In this document: one piece after another, positions 11,776-24,300 of the stretch
Position numbering within the stretch: the stretch's first letter is position 1
How the letters are laid out: the number at the start of each line of letters is the position of its first letter
From: Actinostola sp. cb2023
Lineage: Eukaryota > Cnidaria > Anthozoa > Actiniaria > Actinostolidae
Length of the DNA: 64,000 bases
NCBI GenBank assembly: GCA_033675265.1
Contig: JAUJYZ010000630.1
Location: 794,501-858,500 of the forward strand
Reading direction: 5' to 3'
Notes under the pieces: generated by a model
Told to the model about the DNA's origin: nothing
Databases searched by the model: none
Seen by the model: only the letters and a program-made list of their open reading frames with translations
Program-made: the position numbers and the translations under genes

Positions 11776-13636
11776 TATCACAATGACCATCATCATCAAT
11801 CATTGCCATGCATCACATCATATTAGTATTTGCGGGCACTACCTCCATCATCATCATAATAATCATCATTATCATCATCATCATCAATCATTGCCATGCA
11901 TCACATCACATTAGTATTTGCGGGCACTACCTCCATCATCATCATCATAATAATAATAATCATAATCATCATTATCATCATCAATCATTGCCATGCATCA
12001 CATCACATTAGTATTTGGTATTTGCGGGCACTACCTCCATCATCATCATCATAATCATCATCATCATCATCATCATCATCATTATCATCACAGTGAACGT
12101 CATCATCATCATCATCATCATCTCAACTTTCAAATACATCATGCAGTTTATAATTTCACCAATGAATGCCGTCTCCATTGAATCTTTAATTTGCCATTCT
12201 GTTTTCCAGGTTTGACTTCACAGACTTGGACTCGAATGCCGCACTGACGCTAAGCATCATGGCCAAGGTTTGTCATCATGTTTTCTGCCGTACAGTCATG
12301 CAATAGAACAGTTGTACGGCTGGTCTCAAGCTCTGCAATCGACCAGTCGCGATGTTAGAAAGTATCAGTTACCAGAGTAACTAGAATAATACGTGGGAAA
12401 CCATGCGAAAGTTTTAGGGGAAGCATCATTTTCAATTTAAAATAACAAAGAAAGGTGCGTTTGTCACTTAGTCACCAAGTTCTTTAGTCAATAGACAGAA
12501 ACGGTGCAGTCCTCTAAAACAGTTTTTAACGCGCGCACCAGCGAGATCTACAGGTAAGCCAAACTTAAAGTTGACGAATTTGGTTTCTGTCTCGGAACAG
12601 GATCGTCAGGAACACAGATCTCGTAAATCCAAGCTTCTCTCGGTCCAAACCATAGTCTCAAACTCTTCTTCAGAGAGGCAACAGTTGACAAAACGACCGA
12701 TGAATGCCTTCATGCTATTTGCAAAGCGATTTAGACTAAAGATCACCAAGGCCCACCCAGGAAAAGACAACAGGTGAGACCTCGACTAAACTTGCGCTCA
12801 ATACACTCTCTGCGGGCGCATCTTACGGGACGCACACAGGGAGCCCATCATAGGACGTTACTCAGCACTGAGAGCCCGGCATATACGTATTGCGCGCGCG
12901 CTCTACCACAGGAAACCCATCAAAAAGACGCAAATATCATAATTATGTTATTGAAATACTTAGTAGCCTCAAAAGCAATGGTTGGGCTGCCTGTGTCAAT
13001 ATGCGAACTAATAGTCTCTTGATTGAGGTCAATCATAATTTCACATTTCGGATGGGAAAATGCGGGAAAATGGGAATGCGCTTAGACTTCTTTCTAGGCA
13101 ATCTTTTTCCTCCCTTTTTATTCCTATCTCGGATTGGTATCCCTGTGTCGAATGAATGAGAGGAGACTGGGGACCCCTGCTCCTGACACAGGAAGCCCAT
13201 TGCACTTGACTAGAATTCACAATCATTGTTTTATTCGTGATCCAGAGCTATAAGTGTGATTCTCGGCGACAAATGGAAGTCTATGAAGGACGAGGAACGA
13301 AAACAATACGTGCTGGAGGCCAAGCAGTTAGCCGAGGAACACATGAAGGTCAACCCAGACTGTTGGAAAAGAAAACGAGGCGCCGGACAGGTAAACAAAC
13401 AAACACGAAAGAATAAAAATAAATTGAGTACTACCAAGTTCTGTCTGTCCCTCACTCCTGAGTGAAGTGGTAGATGATCGATGAGAGTGCTTAACTTGAT
13501 ATGAGATCACTAACGTACTCTACCCAGGTGTATACAGTACTGGCAGGCTAGCATATCATCCACGTAGAGAGAGCAATACTCTGAGTTGTTTCGTTTTATT
13601 ATTATTCTATAGAAACCAGAGCGAAGCACCAGTTGA
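8864..13636 (+). CDS. HBP1: HBP1-like HMG-box transcription factor with N-terminal C2H2 finger
   Basis: Coding exons: 8864-9008, 9699-9874, 10694-10957, 11375-11610, 12210-12267, 12601-12773, 13246-13390 and probably 13613-13636; all phases join, giving about 406 residues (human HBP1 is 514). Order: C2H2 finger (C13, C16, H29, H34); a short segment like HBP1's IATSPQSPL; AXH domain about 137-275 (AWSCFLDGT, HPFFAKNKGW, GDVCLP); HMG box about 324-392 (KRPMNAFMLFAK, ISVILGDKWK, then NPDCWKRKR). HBP1 is a nuclear repressor of cell-cycle and Wnt targets: the HMG box bends DNA and the AXH domain binds corepressors. The start is the ATG at 8864 (G at -3); an upstream 5' UTR exon could splice in at about 8856. 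The last exon is uncertain: without splicing at 13391 the frame stops at 13465. The finger is absent from human HBP1. Confidence 0.92.
9141..9271. mobile_element. Nested palindromic MITE in HBP1 intron 1
   Basis: The outer ends AACCGCATCTACACGAGCAA and its reverse complement enclose a second inverted copy of CACGAGCAAGTTTTCCTTG, so the 131-bp element can fold into a branched hairpin. Non-coding. Confidence 0.75.
11725..12125. repeat. CAT-rich microsatellite with threefold duplication
   Basis: (CAT)n runs are interrupted three times by a block reading TCATTGCCATGCATCACATC followed by TAGTATTTGCGGGCACTACC, giving a higher-order period of roughly 90-100 bp. It lies in the HBP1 intron between the two AXH-side exons. 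Poly-His and poly-Ile frames through it are repeat products. Confidence 0.9.
12799..12995 (+). mobile_element. Solo terminal repeat of the 41854-44148 element family
   Basis: About 195 bp matches the right terminal repeat of the element at 41854-44148 in the same orientation. Shared landmarks include GACGCACACAGG, a GCGCGCGC tract, CCCATCAAAAAGACGCAAAT and AGCAATGGTTGGGCTGCCTG. It begins about 25 nt downstream of the HBP1 HMG-box exon donor. Its partner end is absent, so it is a solo end or truncated copy. Confidence 0.75.
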
Positions 13637-13671
13637 GCTGGTTGTCATTTAACCCCATCCCAATAGAACTA

Positions 13672-14251
13672 CAGTTGAACCTCCCGTAGGCGACCACCCT
13701 CCACGTGCAAGAAAAAGTGGTCGCCTTCGGGAGGTGGTCTCTCATGGGAGGTACTCCACGGCCAAATTTAAGTAATGTTTTATCTCATATATTCTTTTAA
13801 TGGGGACACAAGGACATCGATACCTTGGTTAAGGTATTATCTGTCCCGACTTGGATACAGTTAATTAAAATGATTTTTTTGCGTGATCTCCGAAGTAAAA
13901 TTACAGAGAAATTCCCAGCTCGTACTCTCAAAAAGTAGTCGCGATCTCCTACGAGAGGTAAAATTACAGAGAAATTCCCAGTTCGTACTCTCAAAAAGTA
14001 GTCGCGATCTCCTACGAGAGGTAAAATTACAGAGAAATTCCCAGTTCGTACTTTCAAAGTAGTCGCGATCTCCTACGAGAGGTAAAATTACAGAGAAATT
14101 CCCAATTCGTACTCTCAAAAAGTGGTCGCGGTCTCCTACGAGAGGTTACAAATATAGTGATTTGACTGAGAGACAAAACGGTGCTTTGAGAAGCGGTCGC
14201 TCATGAGAGGTGGTCTCCTACGGGAGGTGGTCTCTCATGGAGGTTCAACTG
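13672..14251. mobile_element. TA-flanked element with CAGTTGAACCTCC ends and 63-bp internal repeats
   Basis: The ends CAGTTGAACCTCCCGTAGG and its inverse are flanked by TA. Subterminal GGAGGTGGTCTC motifs recur. The middle (about 13902-14140) holds nearly four copies of a 63-bp repeat containing ACAGAGAAATTCCCAG. Because 63 is divisible by three the repeat gives open frames, which I regard as spurious. The ends fit a non-autonomous Tc1/mariner or pogo-like element. It starts 36 bp after the proposed HBP1 stop. Confidence 0.8.
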
Positions 14252-14479
14252 TAGCTGGGGTTAGTTTTCTGACCACACCCGTTATATAATGCCCCCCTAA
14301 ATCCATGCTATTGTCACTAGCTAGGGGTCAGTTCAGTTTCTGACCACACCCGTTACATAATGCCCCCCTAAATCTATCCTATTGTCATTTTAGGGTAGAA
14401 GCAAAGTACACATGAAGAGACTATAACTGTGTGACGAAGATGGGTTTTATATATTGATAGACTCGCTGTTGCGTTAATA

Positions 14480-14871
14480 TATTCCAGTTCTATAGTATTA
14501 ACTATGTTTCCTAAGGAAACAGTAAATGGGTAGGGTAGGAAATGACAGACTCGTTATTTGAGTACTGATAAGGTGCGGAAGGACTGATATGGTCTGGTCT
14601 AAAGCTGCCTTGTCGACCGCACCGATGTGCGCTTTTTTTGGAAAACGAAAACTTGTGAATGTGTCTCCGTGGTCCGTCATCGTTTTCAATTTAGTGAAAA
14701 CGATTTCTATTTGCGCAAACGTTTGAAAACGTTCTCCAAAGTGGAGACTTTTGAACACGCATCTATATTCGCCGTGTGCGCGAACGAAAACGCACATACT
14801 TTGAAAACGTGCATCTTTGTGAACAGGATTCCAATTTCTAAATTGCGCATTCACATGTTTCCATCAAATTA
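14480..14871. other. AAAACG-rich repeat, probably a decayed MITE
   Basis: Many GAAAACG/CGTTTTC motifs occur in both orientations between 14636 and 14815, typical of a short foldback element. Open frames on both strands cover the same palindromic DNA and look non-genic. Confidence 0.4.
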
Positions 14872-15903
14872 AGTAGCGTTCCGCGTAAGAACGATAGTAA
14901 AAGACAATAGACTGCGGCATTGAGCTCGCCTCACACACGATTTTTCTTGAATATGTGTAACATGCTGTCTCAGATACCAACTATCAAAGTTACAAGGAGA
15001 AAATAGAGGAAACTGTGTGCAGTTTTCCATTTTTATTGTGAAAACTGAAGGAGAACGCAATGCAGCCAATAGAAAAGAGGGAAGACAATGGATATTTGAT
15101 TCACAAATTTGAGAACTTTCCTCACACACAATTTTCTTTAAAGTGCTACTTGGACGAAAATCGATCGAAGTTTATTTAATTTAGCTGAAACTTCACTGAA
15201 ATAATCTCAAAGAGCCATACAATTACTGGTTAATGTGTTTTCTCAAAATTCGTATGGGAAGTATTACATTTTTATGAATCTTTAAAAGTGTCAGTGAGGT
15301 CATCTACTCAACCCAAACAATCAACACGGCTTCGCTCCATACATTTCTTTGTGTTTAGTTTCTTGAATTATTTTATTTCTATGAAGCTAAAAGTTTGGGT
15401 GAAGGAGTTTTCTTACATTATTTGTGCTTAGGATTGATTGTCTGACCAGTTGTCTTCAATGTAGAGCTGTTATCTGAACAAAACATTGAGATATTTTGAC
15501 TCACAAAATACAAAGAAATGTATGGAGCTGAATGTTGGGTTGAGTAGATGACGTCACTGACACCTCTAAAGATTCATAAAAATATAGTACTTCCCTCTGG
15601 AATATCGAAAAAAGATTTTAACTAGTTATTATTAGTCCCTTGAAAAATTATTCAATGAAGTTTCAGCTAAATTAAATTTCGATCGATTTTCGTCCAAGTA
15701 GCACTTTAAAATCAAACCAAAGTTAGTTTGATTAAAAGTGAATTAAATTCTCAAAAGTTATCTAATGGAAATGTATTCCTTGGTTGGGTTTCTATTGAAT
15801 TTGTGAGTATGAACCAATGAAATTGCAAGAAGGAAGAATGGAAAATTAACACCTTTTACATTCCTATGCCGTTCATGCTATCGTTCTTACACGGAACGCT
15901 ACT
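14872..15903. mobile_element. 1.03-kb foldback element
   Basis: The ends AGTAGCGTTCCGCGTAAGAA and its near-exact inverse are flanked by ATTA on both sides. The arms stay complementary far inward: 15137-15200 pairs with 15653-15711 (both carry the CGATCGA core and TTTAGCTGAAACTTCA), and 15292-15355 pairs with 15508-15575 (ATGTATGGAG, TTGAGTAGATGA). The whole element could form one hairpin with roughly 500-bp arms. No transposase ORF. Confidence 0.85.
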
Positions 15904-16815
15904 ATTAAGTGCACTGTGGTGTAGTGTGTTTGTCGCCAACCCCAAAGCACAGTTGATCGAGCTATTACTTTAGTAGAGCCGGTCTGTGAACACACTCAAT
16001 CAAGCCAACAGAAATACTGGTTTGTCTTTGACTTCAACGTACGTTTGTTTTTACAACGGGTCAACTTGATAATATCGCCGATGTATAGATTGTACTTGTA
16101 TTTGGACCAGAACCATTTAATGGTTTATTTATGTACTTTTATAGCTATTACCAGATTTGAATTGATTGTGAGACCGCCTGTTTAAACAATACCTGCCGTA
16201 TAACGACTTGGGCCTAGTTCAAACGCCGTACTGCACGACGTCTGAACTAGGCCTTATAGGAGACTCTGTACCAGGATCAGCTGGGACTGCATGCATTTGC
16301 AGACGCGTGCGGCCCGATTTCGAGCATACGCATCACCAAAGGCATGCATTGCGCGCGGCTACAAAAATAGTTTTGGACGCAATTTCGCATACTGGCCGCC
16401 TCTTTTTCTACATAGAATTGTTAGTTAGAATCACTATAAATGGTGAAATGAGTTATTACATTACTAACTCCGCTGTCGTTGTAAATATAAGTTTTGGTTG
16501 TTGGCCAAGTCATCTTGCTATTCTACTTCAAAGGGACTGGGATATAATCACGTGACCACGACGGAACAAGTTACGTGACTTTCTCAGTTCCCGCGGAGTC
16601 GCAATGGAGCAAATTTACTAAATTATTTTTGTAGGGATTCAAGTGCTTTTATAAGTTCATTTATAGTTAGAGAAATGTAGATAATTTTGGAAGTCCAATA
16701 AAATAAGCCGTTGTTGATTATTTTGTTTTCGATAGTCAGTCGAACGAGAGGAAAATAACTCTGAACGAGCGAGGATTGGGTAGAGTAATAACCCTGTATA
16801 GTAAGCCGTATAGTA
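15904..16815. other. Intergenic, no gene seen
   Basis: Only a short palindrome at about 16209-16258 (GGGCCTAGTTCAAACG with an inverted partner ending GAACTAGGCC) stands out. A 115-residue open frame at 16208-16555 begins inside it and shows no domain I can recognise. Confidence 0.4.
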
Positions 16816-16926
16816 AAGACACACGATGCAACGTTTCTTGCAAAGTTGCGCTCATCAAGTGTTTTTTTTTGGGGTGTCCACATGATGCAACGTTGCAAGA
16901 AAAGTTGCATCGTGTCTCCGAGCCTT
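16816..16926. mobile_element. TTGCATCGTGTC-type MITE fragment
   Basis: Inverted ends read GACACACGATGCAACG on the left and GTTGCATCGTGTC on the right, ending GAGCCTTAA. The interior motif TTGCAA resembles the larger elements at 40551 and 52398, so this is probably a short relative. Confidence 0.6.
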
Positions 16927-16986
16927 AATAATTCTGGACGAGCAAGGATTGGGTAGCGCTCTAGTATTTACCAAATCTTTGGATAC

Positions 16987-17180
16987 CCGGTTGTTCGAAA
17001 GTGGGTTAATTATATAACGCTAACCCGCGGCATATCCTTGGCTATTCACTAATTCCTATGACTAATTCTTATTAGTATTTACCAAATGCCATATTTAACC
17101 CGGGGTTTGCCATATTTAACCCTAGATTAGCCATATTTAACCCTGGGTTAGCGTTAACCCACTTTCGAACATCCGCGGGC
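16987..17180. mobile_element. MITE with TTCGAAAGTGGGTTA ends
   Basis: The left end GTTCGAAAGTGGGTTA pairs with TAACCCACTTTCGAAC on the right. Three CCATATTTAACCC-type subrepeats lie just inside the right end. Non-coding, about 190 bp. Confidence 0.75.
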
Positions 17181-18342
17181 CCCGTTGTTTGGAGTTATCA
17201 TACATTTTACTTGTTATCAAATTAATGGACGAAATGTTTGATAACCCATCTAGACAGTTTAAAATCTACCCTTATTTCACTTCTAGCAACGCATAAGCAA
17301 TGGGGAAGGATATTGATGCCGCTTAATTATGCTTGCATAAGACCCGTTTCTCAGAGGTTTCTTGGTGTTGCAGAACACCAGATGACGTTAGACAATGAAC
17401 ACAAAGGACGAGAAGAATGAACTTGAACCAAAACAATTCCCTGTATACAAAGAAACCTCAACCAAGAATACAATGCAGACTGCAACACCAAGAAATACCC
17501 CGTTTCTCTTGCGTAACTAGTGAGAATCAGGCTTTCCACACATGAACGATTGGATATTTATTCAAAAACCACACGCCTAGTAGTTATTGTCACGAGTGCT
17601 TAAACTAGAGTGTTTTACACTAGTTTTCAAGTACATAATTATATATTTCATTAAAAAACATTACACAACACAAATATTCCTACGTTTCACCCCCATTTCA
17701 CTTAAATACAATTTGTAGTCAAAAATTCTTAAAAAATTGCAGTTTTTAACGATTACAGTCCAACTGCAACGAACGTTTGTACAAGTGCAGACTGATTTAC
17801 GTGCATAACGTCTAACATACAACATGGTTGGGCAAAACCATACATACGGTCTGAATTTCAATTCATATGTACAAATATATATATATATACACACATAAGC
17901 TATAGAGCTACCACTACATGTATGGGCTTCCTGTGTACGAGAAGGGTGTGGTCAGCACTGCCAAATATTTCGAATTTACATTTTATTGGCCAAATTTGAA
18001 AGCTGGCATAAACACGAAGATATAAGAACGGCGGTAAAAATGACTGACTCTAGAAAGTAGCTTGGCGTAAAAAAATGCGCACTTTGTGCATATATAACGC
18101 TATGAATATTAGGAGAAACATGCAAGAACATCGAATTTTTAAAACTTAGAACTGAGAAAATAGAGGGAGTGTAATACATCTGTTCTGTGCGGACTTTAGA
18201 TTCATGTAAAGTACTGTATTCCAAAACGTGGTGAATTGCGAAGTAGTGAAATTAAAAAAAGTTCGTAAGAATTATTACCGAGTTAAGCCGAGCTAACTGA
18301 GGAAAAGAGGAATTAGTACTCGGTGACAGTAGAAGGTTTTGT
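17181..18342. other. BRPF 3' flank, no separate gene seen
   Basis: This is downstream of the BRPF stop on the minus strand. A minus-strand AATAAA (TTTATT on the plus strand at 17982-17987) lies about 355 nt past the stop and is a candidate poly(A) signal. A partial inverted repeat (TTTCTTGGTGTTG at about 17358 with an inverse near 17490) is probably another decayed MITE. Confidence 0.4.
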
Positions 18343-21300
18343 TTAGTCAAAGCCATTTTCACTAAGGTCGTCATCGTCGTCTTCGTCGTCTGCTTCCATG
18401 TTTCGTCGCCCAGCCTCTACTTGGTTCTGGTGCATGATCGCTCGTTCGTACGCCTGCTGTAATGACTTCTTCATCGATAACTTTTTCCCTTCGAGTAGTT
18501 TACTTTCGTCTCTTGCTTTGTCTGTTCCTAGTAGTTCTAGTTTATGTCGAGGAAGCCATTGCCTAACAAACGAGAAATGATCTTAATACTCCAGTTTCGA
18601 GTTGTTTAGACACCGCTGTACTCCTTGACAAAAGACGCATTTGCTCAGGCTTAGCTTCAATTAAGTGTAAATTATGCACACATATACCGACGAGAACGCG
18701 AAAAAATGTTGACAATCAACAATAGAAACCATTTTTAATTGCACGGGTTATTCTCTGGATTGAGGCTAAGCCTGAGCAAACGCGTCTTTTATCAAGGAAT
18801 ACAGCGGTGCGTAAACAACTCGAAACTGGAGTATTAAATGCGACGTACATAACAAATAGATCAACGACACTGTAACACACAGACCACTCACCATGTCCGT
18901 CTTGTGTCAAAGAAAAGAACCAGATAAAGCGAGTCGTCAGTTACCGATTTTTCTCTCATGACTTCTTCAGGTGGAGCGGGAATAGGAATACCGTTGTAAA
19001 TAAGTCCTTTCTTGATCTTGGGATCAATGATCTGTGATATGATAAGGAATCGATCAGGCTATACAGTGATACCATTACTACAATGAGGAGGGGAGAGAAG
19101 AAACTTGCCCCACCCCCACCCCCACGACAACTATCTACCTGTACAAAGGGACGGGACGTCTTGGAATTGGTAAAGAGGACTACTACTAGACGATAGAGTC
19201 GTTTTCATATGAGTGGGAAACATACGGCACTGTGACACTCAAATGGCTTCCTTTCTGAACCAATCAAAAACCATACAGATGCATCTCATCCAATCGAACT
19301 CCTTCAATGGCGCACAGCACGGTACCGTAACTTTCCCACTCATACGAAAACGACTAGGAGGATTGATGATTCAATTACTTTTGGTGTCTCCTTTTTTTCA
19401 AATCTACACGCGCGGAGTTGACTATTTGACTTATCGAAAACGAGTATCTAGTCTAATTGTTTTAGTAGAAACCAACTAGCATACTACCCCCATACTACAT
19501 TCGATTTTATACCTGATATCAGATTGCAGGATTCGTGATAGTATGCTAGTTGGTTTCTACTAAAAGTCATTAGAGACCGAGCCGTAAAAAAATACAACCT
19601 AGAATATTAAGAGATTCAGTTACAAAAATATTAAAGTAGCAAACGTAGCCGGCCCTAGAGGTACTGTATGAGGAGGAGCACAGGGTAGGGGTTACTGACT
19701 TACCAATGCCGGGTAGGAAGGATATCCACGACACTTTGCCCACACCAACTCCAGTGGCTCTAACGGTGTCAAATCCATATCAGAATCAGTAGTAGTCTTC
19801 CTAGGACGCTTCTTCTTATTCGACTCATCGATAGGTCCATTTACTGCCCTGTTCTCCATCGCACTGACCTCAGTGTCTGTCGTGCTTTGTTCATCCTCCG
19901 ACATAGAAGAGAAAAGTCTTCCCTTTCGTCTCTGTCGGCCACCATTCGCTCGTACGTCGGTGTTATCTGATTCAGATTCGCTGGTGTATGTCCGATAGTT
20001 CCTTTGCCGTAAACCATTAGTAAAAGCAAAGCTTAGTTTATCGGAATGAGACTCGTACAAGGGCGATGTTGCATCCTCTATAAGCTTCCCGAGCTCTGTT
20101 TTATAAGGTTTTCTGTGCGTGTACGTCCCTTCATTGCTACTCAAGCTATCGTTACGCCATTTGTGGCTCGGTTCTTTGATAGGGTTTTTCTCGTCTAAAA
20201 AGACGTCGGAGTTGCGCGTTACGTCTGTTCTGTGATTCTGCGTGATTTGCGATTCCGTAATCGTGATCTCCGTGTTCTTCTCGTGATTGACAGGCTGTAG
20301 TACGTGATTCGCTATAGACGCCACGTCGTTTAGATATTTCTCGCTGGCTACGTTCAAGTTGCGTCGTACGCGACTTCGACCCTTGTTGAACAAGATTCCA
20401 CTGCGCCGACTCATTCCAGGGCTGGGGTTCGTGGTTGCTGTGGAAGCCGCCGAGTCAATCGCTGCTTTTGGTTCAATGGTTATAGTTCCATGAGTATGCG
20501 CAGTAGCCATGTCGCCTTCTGGTCCAGGTGTGTCCTCTAAACGTTGTTTTTTACTTGGTGGTTGTTCGGTCGTGGAGTCCTCACTGGTACATATGTCGAA
20601 CGGTTTGGAGTGTCTGTCATCGTTGGCAGTACCCACTAGAAACAAAGGAAAAGTAAATATGGTTCATAAATAACGAAGACTAGACATAGGAGGTGAAATA
20701 GTGCCCGCAATCGCACGGTTCCAGCGAGTGTCCACCTCTGCAATATGTTGCGCGCAATATTGCAGATCACACTGTTCCTTCAATAAATTTGCAATCATAT
20801 TTCCAGCGATGTTGCGCGCCAACCCACCACCACCACCACCACAACAACAACAAATGCCTTCCAGCACTGACCCTGATGATGATCCATTAATCGAAAACGT
20901 TTGAAAACAAAATCTAAAATTATATATCTTATATACAATAACATTGTCATATAAAATTACCAAATAGGAATTAGAATGTTATTATTATTATTATTACTAG
21001 GCTAACCATAGGTCAAAAATTGCGACCTCCGAATTCGAAAACCAAGACAAATTGACATTCCTCCATGCACGTAAAAATGTTTTGATTTCGCGATCGTTTC
21101 TTGTCCATTTCAACCGTGGGAACGGTCCATTCTGATTGGTTTATTTTTACAGAGATGTGATTTCCGCTGTCATGTTACATAGGGAGGCTAGTTATTGCAA
21201 TCCCGTGTACATAACCACCTGAACAATCTATTTGACATATAATTTATAAGCCATCTACGCTTTGCTCCGACGGCTGGATTTACGAATTTTTATCACTGAA

Positions 21301-24300
21301 GTAAAGACATCAGTATCAATCAATGCATGACTTCTGTACAAAATCAACATACACTTTTTTTCTTTATGTTAAAACAATGATTGCATGATCGTGTTTAAAA
21401 GGAAGTGCTTCGATGGCTCGACTGTACGTAAGTTATGCCCAAATTTCGTACATTGACCTTGCTTTATAGTCCGTGGCGTTGATGACGGCCTATTTGCTTT
21501 GATGAAGTTTTGAAGTATGATTATCGATTTTTCAGTATTCAATTTGCTACACTTATGAACGGTCTCTTTATATGAAGGGCTTATGAACACCTATATCTTG
21601 AATTTAGAATAAAGTTTGGTACGGTTGGCGGCACAATAAAAACGAACGAGGTTTCATTTTATTGTTGGGGTTTCCAACTGAGCTAGCATTCATACGGTAC
21701 TAGGATTCGATCGACTACTTATGTTAAAACAATGATTGCCAGAGTGGCAATCAATCGATGGCGACTTCGACTTAGCACACAACAGAGCTGAAAGACTAAT
21801 AAAATAACATTGCCTTCCCCTCGATTCATTTTGCTAACTGAAGCGATCGTCAACAATAAACGAAGATCTTTACGTTCCATCGAATAATCGGATATAAAGT
21901 ACGAGCAAAAAGGCTTCGAATCCACTATAAACACTAGATCACGAGTCACAAATGCCCAAATGAACGACGGGAACGTACGATATATGACGTCAGGGCAAAA
22001 GTCACGTGAAAAAAATCTTTCTCCACTGAAAAACACAAATCGAGAATCGAGCTGGCATCTGAAACACGGGAAGCCCAACCAAAGATTAGTGTTGCTCCCA
22101 GTTCGCTCGCTGGGGCTCGCTCACTGGTCGCAATTATTATTATTAATTAAAAGACAAAAGGAGAAGTTCAGCTTGAGTGCTCTGCTTTTGTCTTTTAATT
22201 AATTCCTATTTTTGTAGTTTTCTTTTTTATATGACAACGTTCTTGCAATTAGGTGTAGATAAAAAATGAAAAATATTTAAAAAATGAAAAGTAACGAACA
22301 GAACTTACCACTCGACTCTGAGAAACGCCGTCTTTCCTGTAAAAAAATAAGCAAATGTTAATCATGGAATCGTGGGATAACCACTCTTGACGTTTGTACG
22401 TGAAACAAAATGACACGTTGTTAGATATAACGTCACTTCCTTAGCAACAGTAGTCATGGAGATATTCTAACCTGATTCAACTTCCTTCTCACGAGGGCCA
22501 TCTCTTTACGCACCATTCGTACTCGTGTTGCTCTTACACCTGAAAACAAAACACGTTTAGTTTTTTAGTTTTACTTTAATACCCCGTTCACAGTCCAAAC
22601 CTATTGTTTAGTAAATAAAATAAATAAGAGTCTATTTTCTATTCTCGCTTCTCTAATTCGATCGGGCATTCTTTCATTGATTTCACGTTAAGCGGGAAAA
22701 AAACTACCTGGAATTTCTACTGTGTCAACAGAAATCCTTCAGCTGTTTACCAGCAGTCTTTTGTGTTCTTCCAAAGGTTGCATGGCGTTTGTAGATAATT
22801 TCCTAAACCCGTTTAGTTAAACCACCTTAAACCATGTTTAAGCCTTAGTGTGAACGGGGTATTAGTTTTACTTTATTATTGCCGTCTGTATTATTATTAT
22901 TGCAGTCTGTAATACTCTATTAAGAGTGAAGATTTATCTGGTAAATAAAATAAATGAGAGTCTATTTTCTCATTTTAAACGAAAATCAATCGTACCATCT
23001 ATCCGTACATCGTTCTAACAATTCATTCCTTCATCCACAAATGCATTCATCCGTTCGCTACGCACCGTTAGTCAGCGAAAACAACTAATAATAATAGGTA
23101 TAAAGGAAACAATGTAGTACCTCCATGTTTGATTGCTTGAGTCATGTCAAGTTTCTCAGTCAAATCCTTCAGCTGTTCCTCCAAACTCATGTCTTTTTTT
23201 CGCTGTTCAATTCAGTCAAAATGAAATCAACAAAAAAAGGGACTGGAAAAAAGTCCTCTTTTTATTAGCAACTTGTACATTTCAACTTATAAACAACTAA
23301 TAACAATAATACTTATTGGGTTGCTTAAAGGAAATGTAGAACATTGTGTCAGCTTCGCTCTCAATAGAAACCAGCAGCCAGACTGGAATGCTGCCGTCTG
23401 TGTCAAGACGAAAAGTGGCCACCCATCCTGGCTATAAATTTTGACGTATGTGTGTCAATTTCTCAGTCTAAAAAACGTTGCCTCGACATGCCTGTTCGAC
23501 TTTTTCAGCTGACTGTTTTAAAATCACCTGAGAACCATGATTTTGATGGACACCTTTATTTAAACGAAAAAAATAAAAGTAAGGGAAAATTTACATGGTG
23601 GTGGAAAACCTAAATCCAGTCAGTAGCATTGCCACGCTGATTCAGATGCCTCTGATATCAAAAAGAGCCCTGTGACACATACATGCAATAAATCTATCTA
23701 AAAATAAAAATAATTACAACTTAGTACTATGACATGTACAGTAAATTACAATAATAATAATAATAAGTTTTATTTTTATAGCGCTAATTCCGTAAAGTCC
23801 ATTAGCGCTTTACAAGTAATTATAATTACTGGGATAAATTAAAATTTAATTTATAAATATAATATTTAAAATTAATATTATAATATAATATTACAGTACT
23901 AACCTTCTTCAGTAGGTTCTCTATCAGCAAGTGTAGGGGCTTCCTTTGTGTGTAGCCCAGTCATAGGATCTATTCCTGCTCGCTCAACTTGTCTCCTAGA
24001 GGCACGAATGATTGGTCTTCCCTGGTCACGTAGTTTCAATGAAGCTCTGTAGTAGATGGTATCGGGAGCATTATACTGCATGCAGTTCTCAATGACAAGA
24101 TTGAAGTCTGCCTCAAACTGGTCAACAGTATGATAGAAGTTGGACTCTATTCTAGACCTCATGCAGGAGAAATCCATTGGGGTTTCAATGACATCAAGGT
24201 AATCAGGAACCTACAAAAATTATCGAATTAATAAAAACTTATTTTGAGAATATACTCTTTCAAAAAAGTACTACGTAGAAGATCTGTTGATAATTGTAGC

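Noticed and set aside
11808..12215. Histidine- and isoleucine-rich frames
   Set aside because: They are translations of (CAT)n/(ATC)n repeats inside an HBP1 intron.
13797..14118. Frames with repeated GNFSVILPLVGDRD
   Set aside because: The 63-bp internal repeat of a TA-flanked element keeps frames open by chance; no start context or homology.
20701..20904. Plus-strand frame with proline and glutamine runs
   Set aside because: It lies in a BRPF intron over a (CCA)n/(CAA)n repeat next to MITE-like sequence; no domain or splice partner.
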